A program made the position numbers and the translations under genes. From a virus, in the IMG/VR virus record IMGVR_UViG_3300044699_000065, positions 1 to 45,087 of that record: a stretch of 45,087 nt of DNA, one strand, 5' to 3'. This document shows, piece after piece, positions 34,500 through 41,806 of the stretch; position 1 is the stretch's first letter; each line of letters begins with the position of its first letter. Below the pieces are notes generated by a model, which was not told the DNA's origin, ran no database searches, and saw only the letters and a program-made list of their open reading frames with translations.

Positions 34500-34729
34500 G
34501 TGGCGAGCCGCGCTGTTACACGACCGAAGAAATTCTCGCGAAGCTGAACGATATGCCGCGCTCGACATGGGAAGGGCTGAAGCGCCGCGGCAAGCTGCCG
34601 TTCCTGCAAGAGCTTCTCCCGCGGCTCGGTCGGCATCCGCGGTATCGCGCCGATCTGGTCGACCTCTATGTCGCCGGCCGCTGGGGGCAGTCGCGCGCGT
34701 TCGGCGGGCGGCTCAAGAGGAGTGCGTGA
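34496..34729 (+). CDS. Small DNA-binding (excisionase/AlpA-like) protein
   Basis: 77 aa, ATGA overlap with the Cro-like gene. CYTTEEILAKLNDMPRSTWE with KRRGKLPFLQELLPRLGRHPRYRADLVDLYV: a strand-helix-turn-helix then a wing-like LGRHPRYR and a final helix, the general layout of winged-helix excisionases and AlpA-type regulators. Its role as Xis or early activator is inferred. Confidence 0.68.
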   Translation: MSGEPRCYTTEEILAKLNDMPRSTWEGLKRRGKLPFLQELLPRLGRHPRYRADLVDLYVAGRWGQSRAFGGRLKRSA

Positions 34730-34730
34730 G

Positions 34731-35018
34731 ATGCGCGTCGTCGTCGGGCTCGTGCTCGTGGTGGTCCTGGCGATCGTGGCGGGCGTGGTGGACATCGCGC
34801 GCCGCGAGCGTCGCGCGCTGCGCGAGGCGGATCGGTTGTTGGCACTCCGACGAGCTCGTCTTCGGGCGGGCCGGCGACTCCCTCTCGGCGCGGTGCGTGC
34901 GGTGCGGCCGTCTGACGGTGGGCTGGTCGTGGACGCTGCGCCGCGGCCTCGGCTCTCGCCCGTCGATGACTTCAGCGGCTTTTCGGAATACGGCGGATTT
35001 CCAGCAAAGGACAAATGA
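34731..35018 (+). CDS. Small membrane-anchored protein, reading frame partly uncertain
   Basis: 95 aa; GAGGAG about 8-10 bases upstream of ATG 34731. Begins with a clear TM segment (VVVGLVLVVVLAIVAGVVDI) and a charged helix. Residues ~38-75 are Arg/Leu-rich and unconvincing, and the +1 frame there reads a better zinc-like segment (CWHSDELVFGRAGDS, ARCVRCGRL), after which the original frame again looks real (DDFSGFSEYGGFPAKDK) and ends in an ATGA overlap. Either the 95-residue protein is right, or two compensating indels hide a CxxC protein. Confidence 0.55.
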   Translation: MRVVVGLVLVVVLAIVAGVVDIARRERRALREADRLLALRRARLRAGRRLPLGAVRAVRPSDGGLVVDAAPRPRLSPVDDFSGFSEYGGFPAKDK

Positions 35019-35365
35019 ACATCCACGATAGTTTTCCCAGCAAGTATTTGAAGGCGATCGATCTCGGCGCGCACGAGCCGGTCGTCGTCATCCGCGCCGT
35101 CGAGCTCGTGACGATGACGCTCGAGACCGGCAAGCGCCTCGCGAAGCCGGTCGTCTTTTTTGTCGGTAAGGACAAAGGCCTGCCGCTGAACAAAACGAAC
35201 GCGACGGCGATCGCCGCGCTGCTCGGCTCGCCGGAGACCGCGAGCTGGATCGGGAAAGCGATCCGCCTCTACGCGACGCCGGTCACGTTCAAGGGCACAA
35301 CCGTTGCGGGCCTGCGCGTGAAAGCGGCGGGCCTGGCCGCCGTGCCGCGGGCGGTGTCCGCGTGA
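35015..35365 (+). CDS. Conserved small early protein, unknown
   Basis: 116 aa, ATGA overlap. FPSKYLKAIDLGAHEPVVVIRAVELV, KPVVFFVGKDKGLPLNKTNATAIAALLG, WIGKAIRLYATPVTFKGTTVAGLRV: a beta-rich small domain of a family I have seen next to phage recombination and replication genes ('FPSKYLKA-DL', 'GK-KGL-LNKTNA-AIA', 'W-GK-I-LY---V-F-G'). The fold resembles a single-strand-binding OB fold, but function is not established. It precedes and overlaps the exonuclease gene, so a role beside it (for example as binding partner) is a fair guess. Confidence 0.75.
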   Translation: MNIHDSFPSKYLKAIDLGAHEPVVVIRAVELVTMTLETGKRLAKPVVFFVGKDKGLPLNKTNATAIAALLGSPETASWIGKAIRLYATPVTFKGTTVAGLRVKAAGLAAVPRAVSA

Positions 35366-36003
35366 GATTTACGATCGCGCCCGACGCGCAGCGCTCGCCG
35401 GCGTGGTTCGCCGCGCGGTGCGGCCTGGCGACGGGCTCGCGCGCCGCGGCGGTCAAGGCGCGCGTGCGGTTCGGCGAAGCGCTGACGCGCCGCGCGTATC
35501 GCCGGCAGCTTGTGTATGAGCGCTTCACCGCGACGCCGGCGGCCGGCGGGTACGTGAGCGCCGCGATGCGCCGCGGCTTCGAGCAGGAGCCGGCGGCGCT
35601 GCGCGCGTATGAGCAGGCGACCGGCCTCGGCGTCGATCGCTCCGGCTTTCTCACTTCGACGCGCGCGCTCGCCGGCTGCTCGCTCGATGGCAGCGTCGAT
35701 CGGTTTACCGGGATCGTCGAGGTGAAAAATCCGAACAGCCTCACTCATGTCGGCTGGAAGCAGGCCGGCCGGCTCCCGCCGGCGCACGTCGCGCAAGTTA
35801 CACATAACCTCTGGGTCACCGGCGCGCAGTGGTGCGACTTCGTGTCGTTCGATGATCGCTGCGGGCCGAGCTGGCGCTTGTTCGTCGTGCGCGTCGACGC
35901 CGAGGAGCTCGACCTCGCGGCCTACGACCGGACGGTGCGCGCGTTTCTCGCCGAGGTCGCCGCGGAGCTCGCGACGGTCACGGCGTTGTTGAGGCCGCGG
36001 TGA
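35362..36003 (+). CDS. YqaJ-like viral recombinase / lambda-type exonuclease
   Basis: 213 aa from GTG 35362 (GTGA overlap). RSPAWFAARCGLATGSRAAA matches the N-terminal 'W---R-GK-TAS' segment of YqaJ nucleases; MRRGFEQEPAALRAYEQ gives the metal-site Glu (74/76), CSLDGSVD the Asp (109 region) and IVEVKNPNS the E-x-K (Glu120, Lys122) of the PD-(D/E)XK nuclease core; LPPAHVAQVTHNLWVTG carries the family's Q--Q. It degrades one DNA strand for phage recombination, working with an annealing protein. No RecT/Beta-like annealase is obvious beside it; the 35015 product is the only candidate partner. Confidence 0.85.
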   Translation: MRFTIAPDAQRSPAWFAARCGLATGSRAAAVKARVRFGEALTRRAYRRQLVYERFTATPAAGGYVSAAMRRGFEQEPAALRAYEQATGLGVDRSGFLTSTRALAGCSLDGSVDRFTGIVEVKNPNSLTHVGWKQAGRLPPAHVAQVTHNLWVTGAQWCDFVSFDDRCGPSWRLFVVRVDAEELDLAAYDRTVRAFLAEVAAELATVTALLRPR

Positions 36004-36242
36004 CGACGTCGGCGCGGACGGCCTGGCGGCGCGACCGCGATCTCGATCGCGTGTATTGGTCGCTCGTCATGCTCGGGCCGATGACGGCGCTCGACCTGCA
36101 GGAGTGGACGCGCTGGCGGCCGGCGCGCGCGACGGCCGCGCTCGAGGCGCTGCTGCGCGAGGGCTGTGTCACGGTGACGCCGGCGGGCCAGTGGGCGGCC
36201 GTGCGCGACGAGGCCGCGGCCGTCCGCGCGAGTGCGTCGTGA
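36000..36242 (+). CDS. Small winged-helix-like protein
   Basis: 80 aa, GTG 36000 overlapping the previous TGA. RVYWSLVMLGPMTALDLQEW, RATAALEALLREGCVTVTPAGQWAAV: helix-turn-helix with a short wing, the pattern of small winged-helix DNA-binding proteins in phage early regions. The gene begins four bases before the exonuclease ends and so is coupled to it. Confidence 0.65.
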   Translation: MTTSARTAWRRDRDLDRVYWSLVMLGPMTALDLQEWTRWRPARATAALEALLREGCVTVTPAGQWAAVRDEAAAVRASAS

Positions 36243-36284
36243 CGCTGCACGCCGACGCCGATCAGCGACGAATGGAGGATCACG

Positions 36285-36599
36285 ATGACGCTCGGCACGA
36301 ACAATCCCTGTCCGGGGGAAGGGACGGATCCGCGGATCTGGCGCTGGGGTACGTGCTGGCTGCAAAACCGGTGTTCGTTTCATACGCCGGTGGAACCGCT
36401 CGGCATCCTCTTGGCGTTTCCGCCGTTCCTCGCGATCAACTGTCCCGTGCCGACCTGGCTGGTGCGACGGTTCCGCCCGACCGCGACGCCGGGCTGGTAC
36501 GTGATGGCACGCGCGGGTTTTCGGTACGACAAAAATTGGAAGGGCTACATCGTACCCGAGCTCGCGCTCAAGCTTATGCAATCCACCGTCTACTACTAG
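36285..36599 (+). CDS. Unknown early protein
   Basis: 104 aa, GGAGG 7 bases before ATG 36285. Trp/Pro/Cys-rich: NPCPGEGTDPRIWRWGTCWL, then a hydrophobic stretch LGILLAFPPFLAINCPVPTWL that could be a membrane segment or a buried core, and GWYVMARAGFRYDKNWKGY. Composition is less G/C-biased in the third codon position than its neighbours, suggesting a later arrival. No family recognised. Confidence 0.65.
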   Translation: MTLGTNNPCPGEGTDPRIWRWGTCWLQNRCSFHTPVEPLGILLAFPPFLAINCPVPTWLVRRFRPTATPGWYVMARAGFRYDKNWKGYIVPELALKLMQSTVYY

Positions 36600-36609
36600 G
36601 AGTAACTCC

Positions 36610-36879
36610 GTGGGGCAGTCACGCGATCGCCTCGAGCGTCTGATGGCTCGCACGCGCGCGGCGGCTCTGGCGGAGCTCGAGCGCGTCTTCGTGGAGGGCG
36701 GGCTCGCGGAGGCGGGCGCGCGGCCGGCGGTATGTGCGGTGCTCACCGCGGCCGGGTATCGCGTGGAGTGTCTGACGCCGGCGGGCCAGTTCGGCGCGAT
36801 CGCGATCTGGGCGCCGCGTCACGGCGGCGAGTTCCTCGTGTGTCGCGAGCTCGCGCCGGGCGAGTGGGAGCGCGATTGA
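36610..36879 (+). CDS. Unknown early protein
   Basis: 89 aa from GTG 36610 with AGGAG 8 bases upstream. RDRLERLMARTRAAALAELE is a helix; the rest (AVLTAAGYRVECLTPAGQFGAIAIWAP, GGEFLVCRELAPGEWERD) is a small alpha/beta domain. No motif. Next gene begins one base after the stop. Confidence 0.62.
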   Translation: MGQSRDRLERLMARTRAAALAELERVFVEGGLAEAGARPAVCAVLTAAGYRVECLTPAGQFGAIAIWAPRHGGEFLVCRELAPGEWERD

Positions 36880-36880
36880 C

Positions 36881-37081
36881 GTGCCGAAGATGCATCAACC
36901 GGATCACGATGATGTGTACCTCGGCGGCGGCCTGTGGGTGCGCCTGGCGCCGGGCGGCGACATCGTTCTGCGTGAGCGCGATCGGCCGGAGGGCCCGGTG
37001 AGTGGGCAGGTCGTCGTGGCGCCGGAGCAGTGGCGCGAGCTCCTCGCGTGGCGGATGCAGGTCCGGGTAGATGCGCCATGA
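36881..37081 (+). CDS. Small unknown early protein
   Basis: 66 aa, GTG 36881 one base after the previous stop, preceded by GGGAG. VYLGGGLWVRLAPGGDIVLR and SGQVVVAPEQWRELLAWRMQV suggest a small beta sheet with one helix. Its TGA lies inside the next ATG (ATGA). No family recognised. Confidence 0.6.
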   Translation: MPKMHQPDHDDVYLGGGLWVRLAPGGDIVLRERDRPEGPVSGQVVVAPEQWRELLAWRMQVRVDAP

Positions 37082-37473
37082 AGCCGGACGAGCTTCCGCT
37101 CTTTGCGCGGACGAGCGATCCGGAGACCTCGCACGCCGCGGCGGAGGCCTACGATCGCACGCGGCTCGGCTCGGCGATGGCGCTCGCGGTGGAGTTACAC
37201 CGGGCGCCCGGCGGGCTCGCGGATTACGAGTACCGCGCGCTCTTCGCGGCGCGGTTTCCTGGGCCGTGTTGCGATCACCTGTATCAGCAGGCGCGGAGTA
37301 GCGCCCGCGATAAAGGCCTCATTCGTGACAGCGGCCGGCGCGCGCGGAACCCGATCACGCAGCGTCTACAAGTCGTCTGGGAAGCGTGCGACGCGCCGCC
37401 GCCGGCGATTGAGAAGTGCGCGGCGTGTGGGCATGTCCTCCGGCGGAGGGAGGCGCGCGCGGCGGCATGTTGA
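37078..37473 (+). CDS. Early protein with winged-helix and Cys motif
   Basis: 131 aa from ATG 37078 (ATGA overlap). LFARTSDPETSHAAAEAYDR is a recurrent N-terminal tag in phage early proteins ('A-TSDPETSH-AA'), followed by a helix-turn-helix like part (LADYEYRALFAARFPG, LYQQARSSARDKGLIRDSGR) and a C-terminal CAACGHVLRRRE that can bind zinc. Probably DNA-binding. Stop overlaps the next ATG. Confidence 0.68.
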   Translation: MKPDELPLFARTSDPETSHAAAEAYDRTRLGSAMALAVELHRAPGGLADYEYRALFAARFPGPCCDHLYQQARSSARDKGLIRDSGRRARNPITQRLQVVWEACDAPPPAIEKCAACGHVLRRREARAAAC

Positions 37474-37877
37474 TCTTTGATGCGGATGATCCGCGGGTGC
37501 TCGATGGCACGTACGACCGGGAAGGCTACACGCCGGCTGACCGTCGGCGCCAGGCGAAAAAGCGGGAGAAGGAGGCGATCGCGATGAGTGAGGGGATCGA
37601 CGGCGGGACGGCGCCGGTGACGAAGGACCGCGCGGCGCGACGGTTTGCGCAGGTCGCAGCGCTTGAGGTCGAGATTGCCGTCACGGAGGCGCAGCTCAAA
37701 GACGCCGAGCAGCACGTCAAGGATGCGCGCGAGGTCGTGACCGCGCTGCGGGAGCGCGTGACAACGCTCTGGCACGAGCTCCGCGACGCGGTGCGGGATA
37801 AGGGGCAGCTCCCGCTCTTTGACTTTCCCGAGACCGAGGCGGCGCCTGTCGAGCTCGAAGTGGAGCTCGTCAAGTGA
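37467..37877 (+). CDS. Coiled-coil early protein, unknown
   Basis: 136 aa from ATG 37467, overlapping the previous gene by 7 bp. A short N-terminus (MLIFDADDPRVLDGTYDREG), a basic stretch (RRRQAKKREKE), then a long coiled coil (FAQVAALEVEIAVTEAQLKDAEQHVKDAR... LRERVTTLWHELRDAV) and LPLFDFPET near the end. No enzyme motif. Followed by GTGA overlap. Confidence 0.65.
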   Translation: MLIFDADDPRVLDGTYDREGYTPADRRRQAKKREKEAIAMSEGIDGGTAPVTKDRAARRFAQVAALEVEIAVTEAQLKDAEQHVKDAREVVTALRERVTTLWHELRDAVRDKGQLPLFDFPETEAAPVELEVELVK

Positions 37878-38053
37878 GCTGCTGCTTCGGGCCTTGTGTG
37901 GACAGCCTCGAGCGCGGCGGCGCCGGCTGTCCGCTCTGTGATACGCGCGCGCCGCTCCGGCTGTCGAGTGGCCTCGACTACTACCGCGACGCGCCCGCCG
38001 AGCCGCCGGCGCCCGAGCCGAAACGCGCGCCGCGGAAGGGGCAGCTCTTCTAG
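37874..38053 (+). CDS. 59-residue zinc-ribbon-like protein
   Basis: GTG 37874 overlapping the previous TGA; TAG 38051-38053 overlapped by the next GTG. SCCFGPCVDSLERGGAGCPLCDTR supplies four or more Cys for one zinc; the tail PKRAPRKGQLF ends in a basic stretch and a QLF motif of the kind that can bind a sliding clamp (weak match). Overlaps on both sides support it. Confidence 0.6.
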   Translation: MSCCFGPCVDSLERGGAGCPLCDTRAPLRLSSGLDYYRDAPAEPPAPEPKRAPRKGQLF

Positions 38054-38871
38054 TGGCCTGGGTTCGGATCGAGGACGTCGTGCCGGAGCACCGCAAGCAC
38101 CTCCAGGCGGGCCCGGCGGCCTCGTGGCTGTGGGTCTGTGGGATTGCCTACTGTCAGCGGCAACTTTCCGACGGGTTCATTCCCGAGGCCGCCGTGCCGC
38201 TGCTGGGCGTGCCGTCGGGGGCGAAGCGCCTCGTCGAGCTCCTCGTCAAGGCCGGCCTCTTCGAGCGCGTACCGGGCGGGTATCGGATCCACGATTACCA
38301 CGATTACAACGAGCGCCGCGAGGACGCGCTCGATCGAAAAGCGAAGTCCTCCGCGCAGCATCGGACCGCCGGCCTGGCGAGCGGCGCCGCGCGGCGCACC
38401 GTTGAACGGAAAACGAACGGCGCCGTTCCCTCGCCGTCGAACGGTAGCCAGGCGCCGCCGTCGAACGGCGCGCCGCCGGCGCCCGTTGAACGGACGTTGA
38501 ACCCCGACCCGACCCGTACCCGATCCTCTCCCCGACCCGGTGGTAGTACGACTACCGGCGTCGCCGAGTTTCTCGCCTGGTTCCTCGCCGAATACCCGAA
38601 GCATCGGAAGGGCGTCAGCTACAGCCGCGACCTCGTCGCCGGCGAGAGCCTCGTCGCCGAGCTCCTCGAGAGCCGAACGCTCGAGCGGGTGCAGGCGATG
38701 ACGGCGGAGATGTGGGCGTCGAAAGACGAATGGATCCGGACGAGCGATTACAGCCTGCACGTTCTCCGATCGCAAGCGCAGCTCCTCGAGAACGCGGTCG
38801 TCGAGCGTGAGCGCCTCCGGTTCGCGCGGCTCTCCCCGTGGGAGCAGGCGAAGGCGGCGGGGCTGAAATGA
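38053..38871 (+). CDS. Replication initiator-like protein (O-like)
   Basis: 272 aa from GTG 38053 (TAGTG). N-terminal winged-helix domain (residues ~1-85: WVRIEDVVPEHRKHLQAGP, WVCGIAYCQRQLSDGFIP, LVELLVKAGLFERVPGGYRI) typical of phage replication organisers; a low-complexity middle (~115-175, repeats of SNG and VER) encoded by origin-like repeats; and a C-terminal helical domain (FLAWFLAEYPKHRKGVSYSR, LLESRTLERVQAMTAEMWAS) like those that recruit a helicase or loader. This matches the lambda O layout, with the origin inside the gene. No helicase or primase gene is present, so host enzymes would be recruited. Confidence 0.75.
   Translation: MAWVRIEDVVPEHRKHLQAGPAASWLWVCGIAYCQRQLSDGFIPEAAVPLLGVPSGAKRLVELLVKAGLFERVPGGYRIHDYHDYNERREDALDRKAKSSAQHRTAGLASGAARRTVERKTNGAVPSPSNGSQAPPSNGAPPAPVERTLNPDPTRTRSSPRPGGSTTTGVAEFLAWFLAEYPKHRKGVSYSRDLVAGESLVAELLESRTLERVQAMTAEMWASKDEWIRTSDYSLHVLRSQAQLLENAVVERERLRFARLSPWEQAKAAGLK
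38401..38556 (+). repeat. Putative replication origin (iteron cluster inside initiator gene)
   Basis: GAACGG at 38404-38409, 38415-38420, 38439-38444, 38463-38468 and 38488-38493, its complement CCGTTC at 38423-38428, and a near copy GAACCC at 38499-38504; two copies are preceded by GTT and two by GTC. After these come GACCCG-type repeats (38506-38540) and a perfect 6-bp inverted repeat GGTAGT-ACG-ACTACC (38542-38556). Clustering inside the linker-coding part of the initiator gene is how lambdoid origins are organised. Confidence 0.6.
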
Positions 38872-39107
38872 GGCGGCCGCCGAGGGCGCGCCGGGCCGCC
38901 GTGTCGCGGCGCTGGTTTATCGGGAAGGCGGCGCTGCAGTGTGTCGCCGGGCACGCGATCGCCGCCGGCGAGTGGGCGCTCGCGCGCCGTGTGAACCGGA
39001 TCAACGCCGGCGTGTTGTGCGCGGCGTGCGCGAAGGCGCAGCTCAACCTCGAGCCGCCGGTGCCCGAGCCGGATCGGAAAGTGACGGCCGCGGGAGGCGA
39101 GGACTGA
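38868..39107 (+). CDS. Small Cys-containing protein before terminase
   Basis: 79 aa from ATG 38868 (ATGA overlap). Basic start (RRPPRARRAAVSRRWF), then QCVAGHAIAAGEWALARRV and VLCAACAKAQLN: two Cys groups that fit a zinc ribbon, the pattern of short phage zinc-finger proteins beside terminase. The TGA overlaps the terminase ATG. Function not known. Confidence 0.62.
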   Translation: MRRPPRARRAAVSRRWFIGKAALQCVAGHAIAAGEWALARRVNRINAGVLCAACAKAQLNLEPPVPEPDRKVTAAGGED

Positions 39108-39658
39108 TGGCGCGGCCGCGAGGCATCCGTCCGCCGGCCGGCCAGGGCGCGCTCAGTGACGGCGAGGCGCCGCTCGTCGATGCGCAGCGCCTCCGGCCGC
39201 GCGAGCGGCTCTTCGTGGAGGCCTACTGCGGCGTCGCGAACATGAACGCGACGAAGGCCTACGAGCTCGCCGGCTACATCGGCGGCCGCCACAATGCAGC
39301 ACGCTTGATCACAAAAGATCACGTCAAGGCGGCGATTGCTGAGGGCCTGGCGGCGCGCGAGGCGCGGCTCGTGATGTCGGGCCAGGAAGCGAAGGAGCGG
39401 CTCACGCTGATCGCGCGCGGCACGATCCGCCCGTTCCTCGCGCCGACCGATCCCCTGCAGGCGCTCACCGACGAGGACCTCGCGCTGATCAAGGCGATCA
39501 CGCCGAACAAGTACGGCCGGCGGATCGAGCTGCACGATCAGGTCAAGTGCGTCGAGCTCATGGCGAAGATTGCCGGCGCGCTGAAGGACACCGTGAAGGT
39601 CGAGCACACCCTCGAGGACCTCGTCGTCGGCCTGGCGATTGTCGAGCGGAATGTCTGA
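39107..39658 (+). CDS. terS: Terminase small subunit
   Basis: 183 aa from ATG 39107 (TGATG overlap). LRPRERLFVEAYCGVANMNATKAYELAGY is the helix-turn-helix of the Terminase_2 family; NAARLITKDHVKAAIAEGLAAREARL continues it; then IARGTIRPFLAPTDPLQAL and RRIELHDQVKCVELMAKIAGAL form the oligomerisation part. It recognises the packaging site and hands the DNA to the large subunit. Overlaps the large-subunit gene by 8 bp. The upstream 1.1 kb holds the origin cluster, so a pac/cos site could lie nearby, but I see no clear one. Confidence 0.85.
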   Translation: MARPRGIRPPAGQGALSDGEAPLVDAQRLRPRERLFVEAYCGVANMNATKAYELAGYIGGRHNAARLITKDHVKAAIAEGLAAREARLVMSGQEAKERLTLIARGTIRPFLAPTDPLQALTDEDLALIKAITPNKYGRRIELHDQVKCVELMAKIAGALKDTVKVEHTLEDLVVGLAIVERNV

Positions 39659-41123
39659 GGCCTTCGCGCGCGCGGCGGCGCGGATCGCGACCTGGCGCGA
39701 GAATTCGCCGCTCTTCGTGTTTGAGAATTTCGGCGTCGAGCCGGACCGCTGGCAGCTCGAGGCGCTCCGCGCGTTCGATGATCCGCGGCCGGCGATGCAA
39801 CGGATCAGTATGCAGGCGTGCGTCGGGCCCGGGAAGACGACCGTGGAGAGCTGGTGCGGCTGGAAGTTTCTCGCGTGTCACGCGGCGCGCGGTGAGCATC
39901 CGAAGGGCGTCGCGATCGCGGTCACCTGGGACAACCTGAAGGATAACCTCTGGCCGGAGTTTGCGAAGTGGCAAGTGCGATCGCCGTTCCTGAGTGAAGC
40001 GTTTACGTGGACGCACGAGCGGATCTTCGCGACGCAATTTCCGGAAACGTGGTTTCTCTCGGCGCGCTCCTGGCCGAAGTCGGCCTCGCCCGACGAGCAG
40101 GGCAAAACGCTCTCCGGCCTGCACTCGCAATTCGTGCTCGTGCTCGTCGACGAGTCCGGCACGATCCCGCTCACCGTGCTCCGCGCGGCGGATCAAGCGC
40201 TCTCGAATTGCACGTTCGGCAAGATTGTGCAGGGCGGGAACCCGACGAGCCTCGAGGGCATGCTCTACGCCGCGGCGACGACGCTCCGGCATCAATGGCA
40301 TGTGATCCGGGTCACCGGTGATCCGGACGATCCCGACGCCTGGGTGCATGCGCCGCGGCTCGGGCCCGGGCCGCTCGAGTGGGCGCGGCAGCAGGTCGCG
40401 ACGTATGGCCGTGACAATCCGTGGATCATGTCGCAGATCCTCGGGCTGTTCCCGCCGGCGTCGATCAATGCGCTCTTCAGCGTCGACGATGTCGAGGCGG
40501 CGATGGCGCGGCATCTGACGCCCGATCAATACGAGTGGGCGCAGAAGCGCCTCGGTGTGGACGTCGCGCGCTACGGCGACGACCGCACGGTGATCTTCCC
40601 GCGGCAAGGCCTGAAGGCGGACGTGCCGATCGTCATGCGACACAAGCGCGACTCCGCGGTCTCGGTCGACATCGCGGATCGCGTCATGGGGAAAAAGGCG
40701 GCGTACGGATCCGAGGTCGAGCTCTTCGATGCGACGGGCGGATGGGCGGCGGGCGCCGTCGACGTGCTGCGGACGAACCGCCTCGCGCCGATCAATGTGC
40801 AGTTTGCCGCGCCGGCGCACGATCCCCGGTACGCGAACCGGCGCGCCGAGATTTACTTCAACGCCGCGAAGTGGATCCCGACCGGCGCGCTCCCGAACCT
40901 GCCGGAGATGACGCGCGAGCTGACCGCGCTCACCTACACCTTCCACAAGGGCAAGTTCCTGCTCGAGGATAAGGAGCTCGTGAAAAAACGGATCGGCGTG
41001 TCGCCGGATCTGGCGGACGCGTGGGCGCTAACGTTCGGCTTGCCGGAGATGCCGTCGGCGGTGATGGCCGGCGTGATCGCGGGCCGGCGCCCGGGCCGCG
41101 CGGTCGTGGCAGAGGAGGACTAG
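39651..41123 (+). CDS. terL: Terminase large subunit (ATPase and nuclease)
   Basis: 490 aa from ATG 39651, GCGGA just upstream. Walker A ACVGPGKTT (residues 56-64), Walker B FVLVLVDES with Asp167-Glu168, and the C-terminal nuclease: GVDVARYGDDRT (Asp304), ELFDATGGWAAG (Asp360) and PDLADAWAL (Asp453/Asp456). The motor packages DNA into the procapsid through the portal at the expense of ATP and makes the cut. Full length for the family, no break. It runs on into a set of small zinc proteins without a gap (next ATG directly after TAG). Confidence 0.93.
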   Translation: MSEAFARAAARIATWRENSPLFVFENFGVEPDRWQLEALRAFDDPRPAMQRISMQACVGPGKTTVESWCGWKFLACHAARGEHPKGVAIAVTWDNLKDNLWPEFAKWQVRSPFLSEAFTWTHERIFATQFPETWFLSARSWPKSASPDEQGKTLSGLHSQFVLVLVDESGTIPLTVLRAADQALSNCTFGKIVQGGNPTSLEGMLYAAATTLRHQWHVIRVTGDPDDPDAWVHAPRLGPGPLEWARQQVATYGRDNPWIMSQILGLFPPASINALFSVDDVEAAMARHLTPDQYEWAQKRLGVDVARYGDDRTVIFPRQGLKADVPIVMRHKRDSAVSVDIADRVMGKKAAYGSEVELFDATGGWAAGAVDVLRTNRLAPINVQFAAPAHDPRYANRRAEIYFNAAKWIPTGALPNLPEMTRELTALTYTFHKGKFLLEDKELVKKRIGVSPDLADAWALTFGLPEMPSAVMAGVIAGRRPGRAVVAEED

Positions 41124-41399
41124 ATGGACGACGTGATTCGCGCGGGCACGGTGACGGTTGACGAGCTGCTCGAGGCCGCGCTCGAGCGCGAGCGCGCACG
41201 GCGCGCGCAGTGTCAAGATTTAGTGGACGCGGAGCGCGCGCGGCTGCGCCAGGCCGTCGAGGCGCTCGCGCGGTACACGCCGCTGACGCGCTACATGACG
41301 CCCGCCGGCTGCGGGGACTGGATTCGCCGGGCCGAGGTGCTCGAGCTGCTCGAGGGCGCCGGGCGCGACGCGACCGATCGCACGCGAGGTGCGTCGTGA
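41124..41399 (+). CDS. Small helical protein, unknown
   Basis: 91 aa, AGAGGAGG upstream and ATG right after the terminase TAG. TVTVDELLEAALERERARRAQCQDLVDAER is a long helix, then YTPLTRYMTPAGCGDWIRRAEVLELLEG. No family recognised. GTGA overlap with the next gene. Confidence 0.62.
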   Translation: MDDVIRAGTVTVDELLEAALERERARRAQCQDLVDAERARLRQAVEALARYTPLTRYMTPAGCGDWIRRAEVLELLEGAGRDATDRTRGAS

Positions 41400-41806
41400 G
41401 CGTCGGTGCGCCGCGAGCGACGGCGCCCGTGGCTGGGGTTCCGCTGCCGCGCTTACCGTATCTCCATTGTTCGTTTTGTCGGGAACGCGTGAAGACGGAG
41501 CGGCTCGTGTGGGCCGAGCCTGATCCGATTTATATCTGTGATCGGTGCGTGACGCTGGCCGCCCGCCTCCTCCGGCCGGTCGACTACGACGGCCGCGAGC
41601 GCCGGCTGCGGGCCGCGCGCGCGGAGGTGCACAGCCTCCGCCTGGCGCTCAAAGATTCCGAGCTCGTGCGGCGTCGGTACATGCTCGAGTATTACCGCGT
41701 CCGGAGTATTGGCGTCGCCCTGATCGCGGACGATATGCGCCGCGAGGCGCCGGTGATTCAGGCGACGCCTGGCGGCGATCGCCTCCGCTTGGCGGATGAA
41801 CCATGA
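41396..41806 (+). CDS. Stand-alone ClpX-type zinc-binding domain protein
   Basis: 136 aa from GTG 41396 (overlaps TGA). Residues ~22-60 (YLHCSFC-8..., YICDRCVTLAARLL) have the C-x2-C...C-x2-C spacing and the SFC and YICDxCV residues of the ClpX N-terminal zinc-binding domain. The AAA+ part of ClpX is absent; instead a charged coiled coil follows (RRLRAARAEVHSLRLALKD, LVRRRYMLEYYRV). In ClpX this domain dimerises and binds adaptors and substrates such as lambda O. A phage copy could bind host ClpX or its clients, but that is inference. Proteins with this domain do occur elsewhere outside ClpX. ATGA overlap with the next gene. Confidence 0.75.
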   Translation: MSVGAPRATAPVAGVPLPRLPYLHCSFCRERVKTERLVWAEPDPIYICDRCVTLAARLLRPVDYDGRERRLRAARAEVHSLRLALKDSELVRRRYMLEYYRVRSIGVALIADDMRREAPVIQATPGGDRLRLADEP

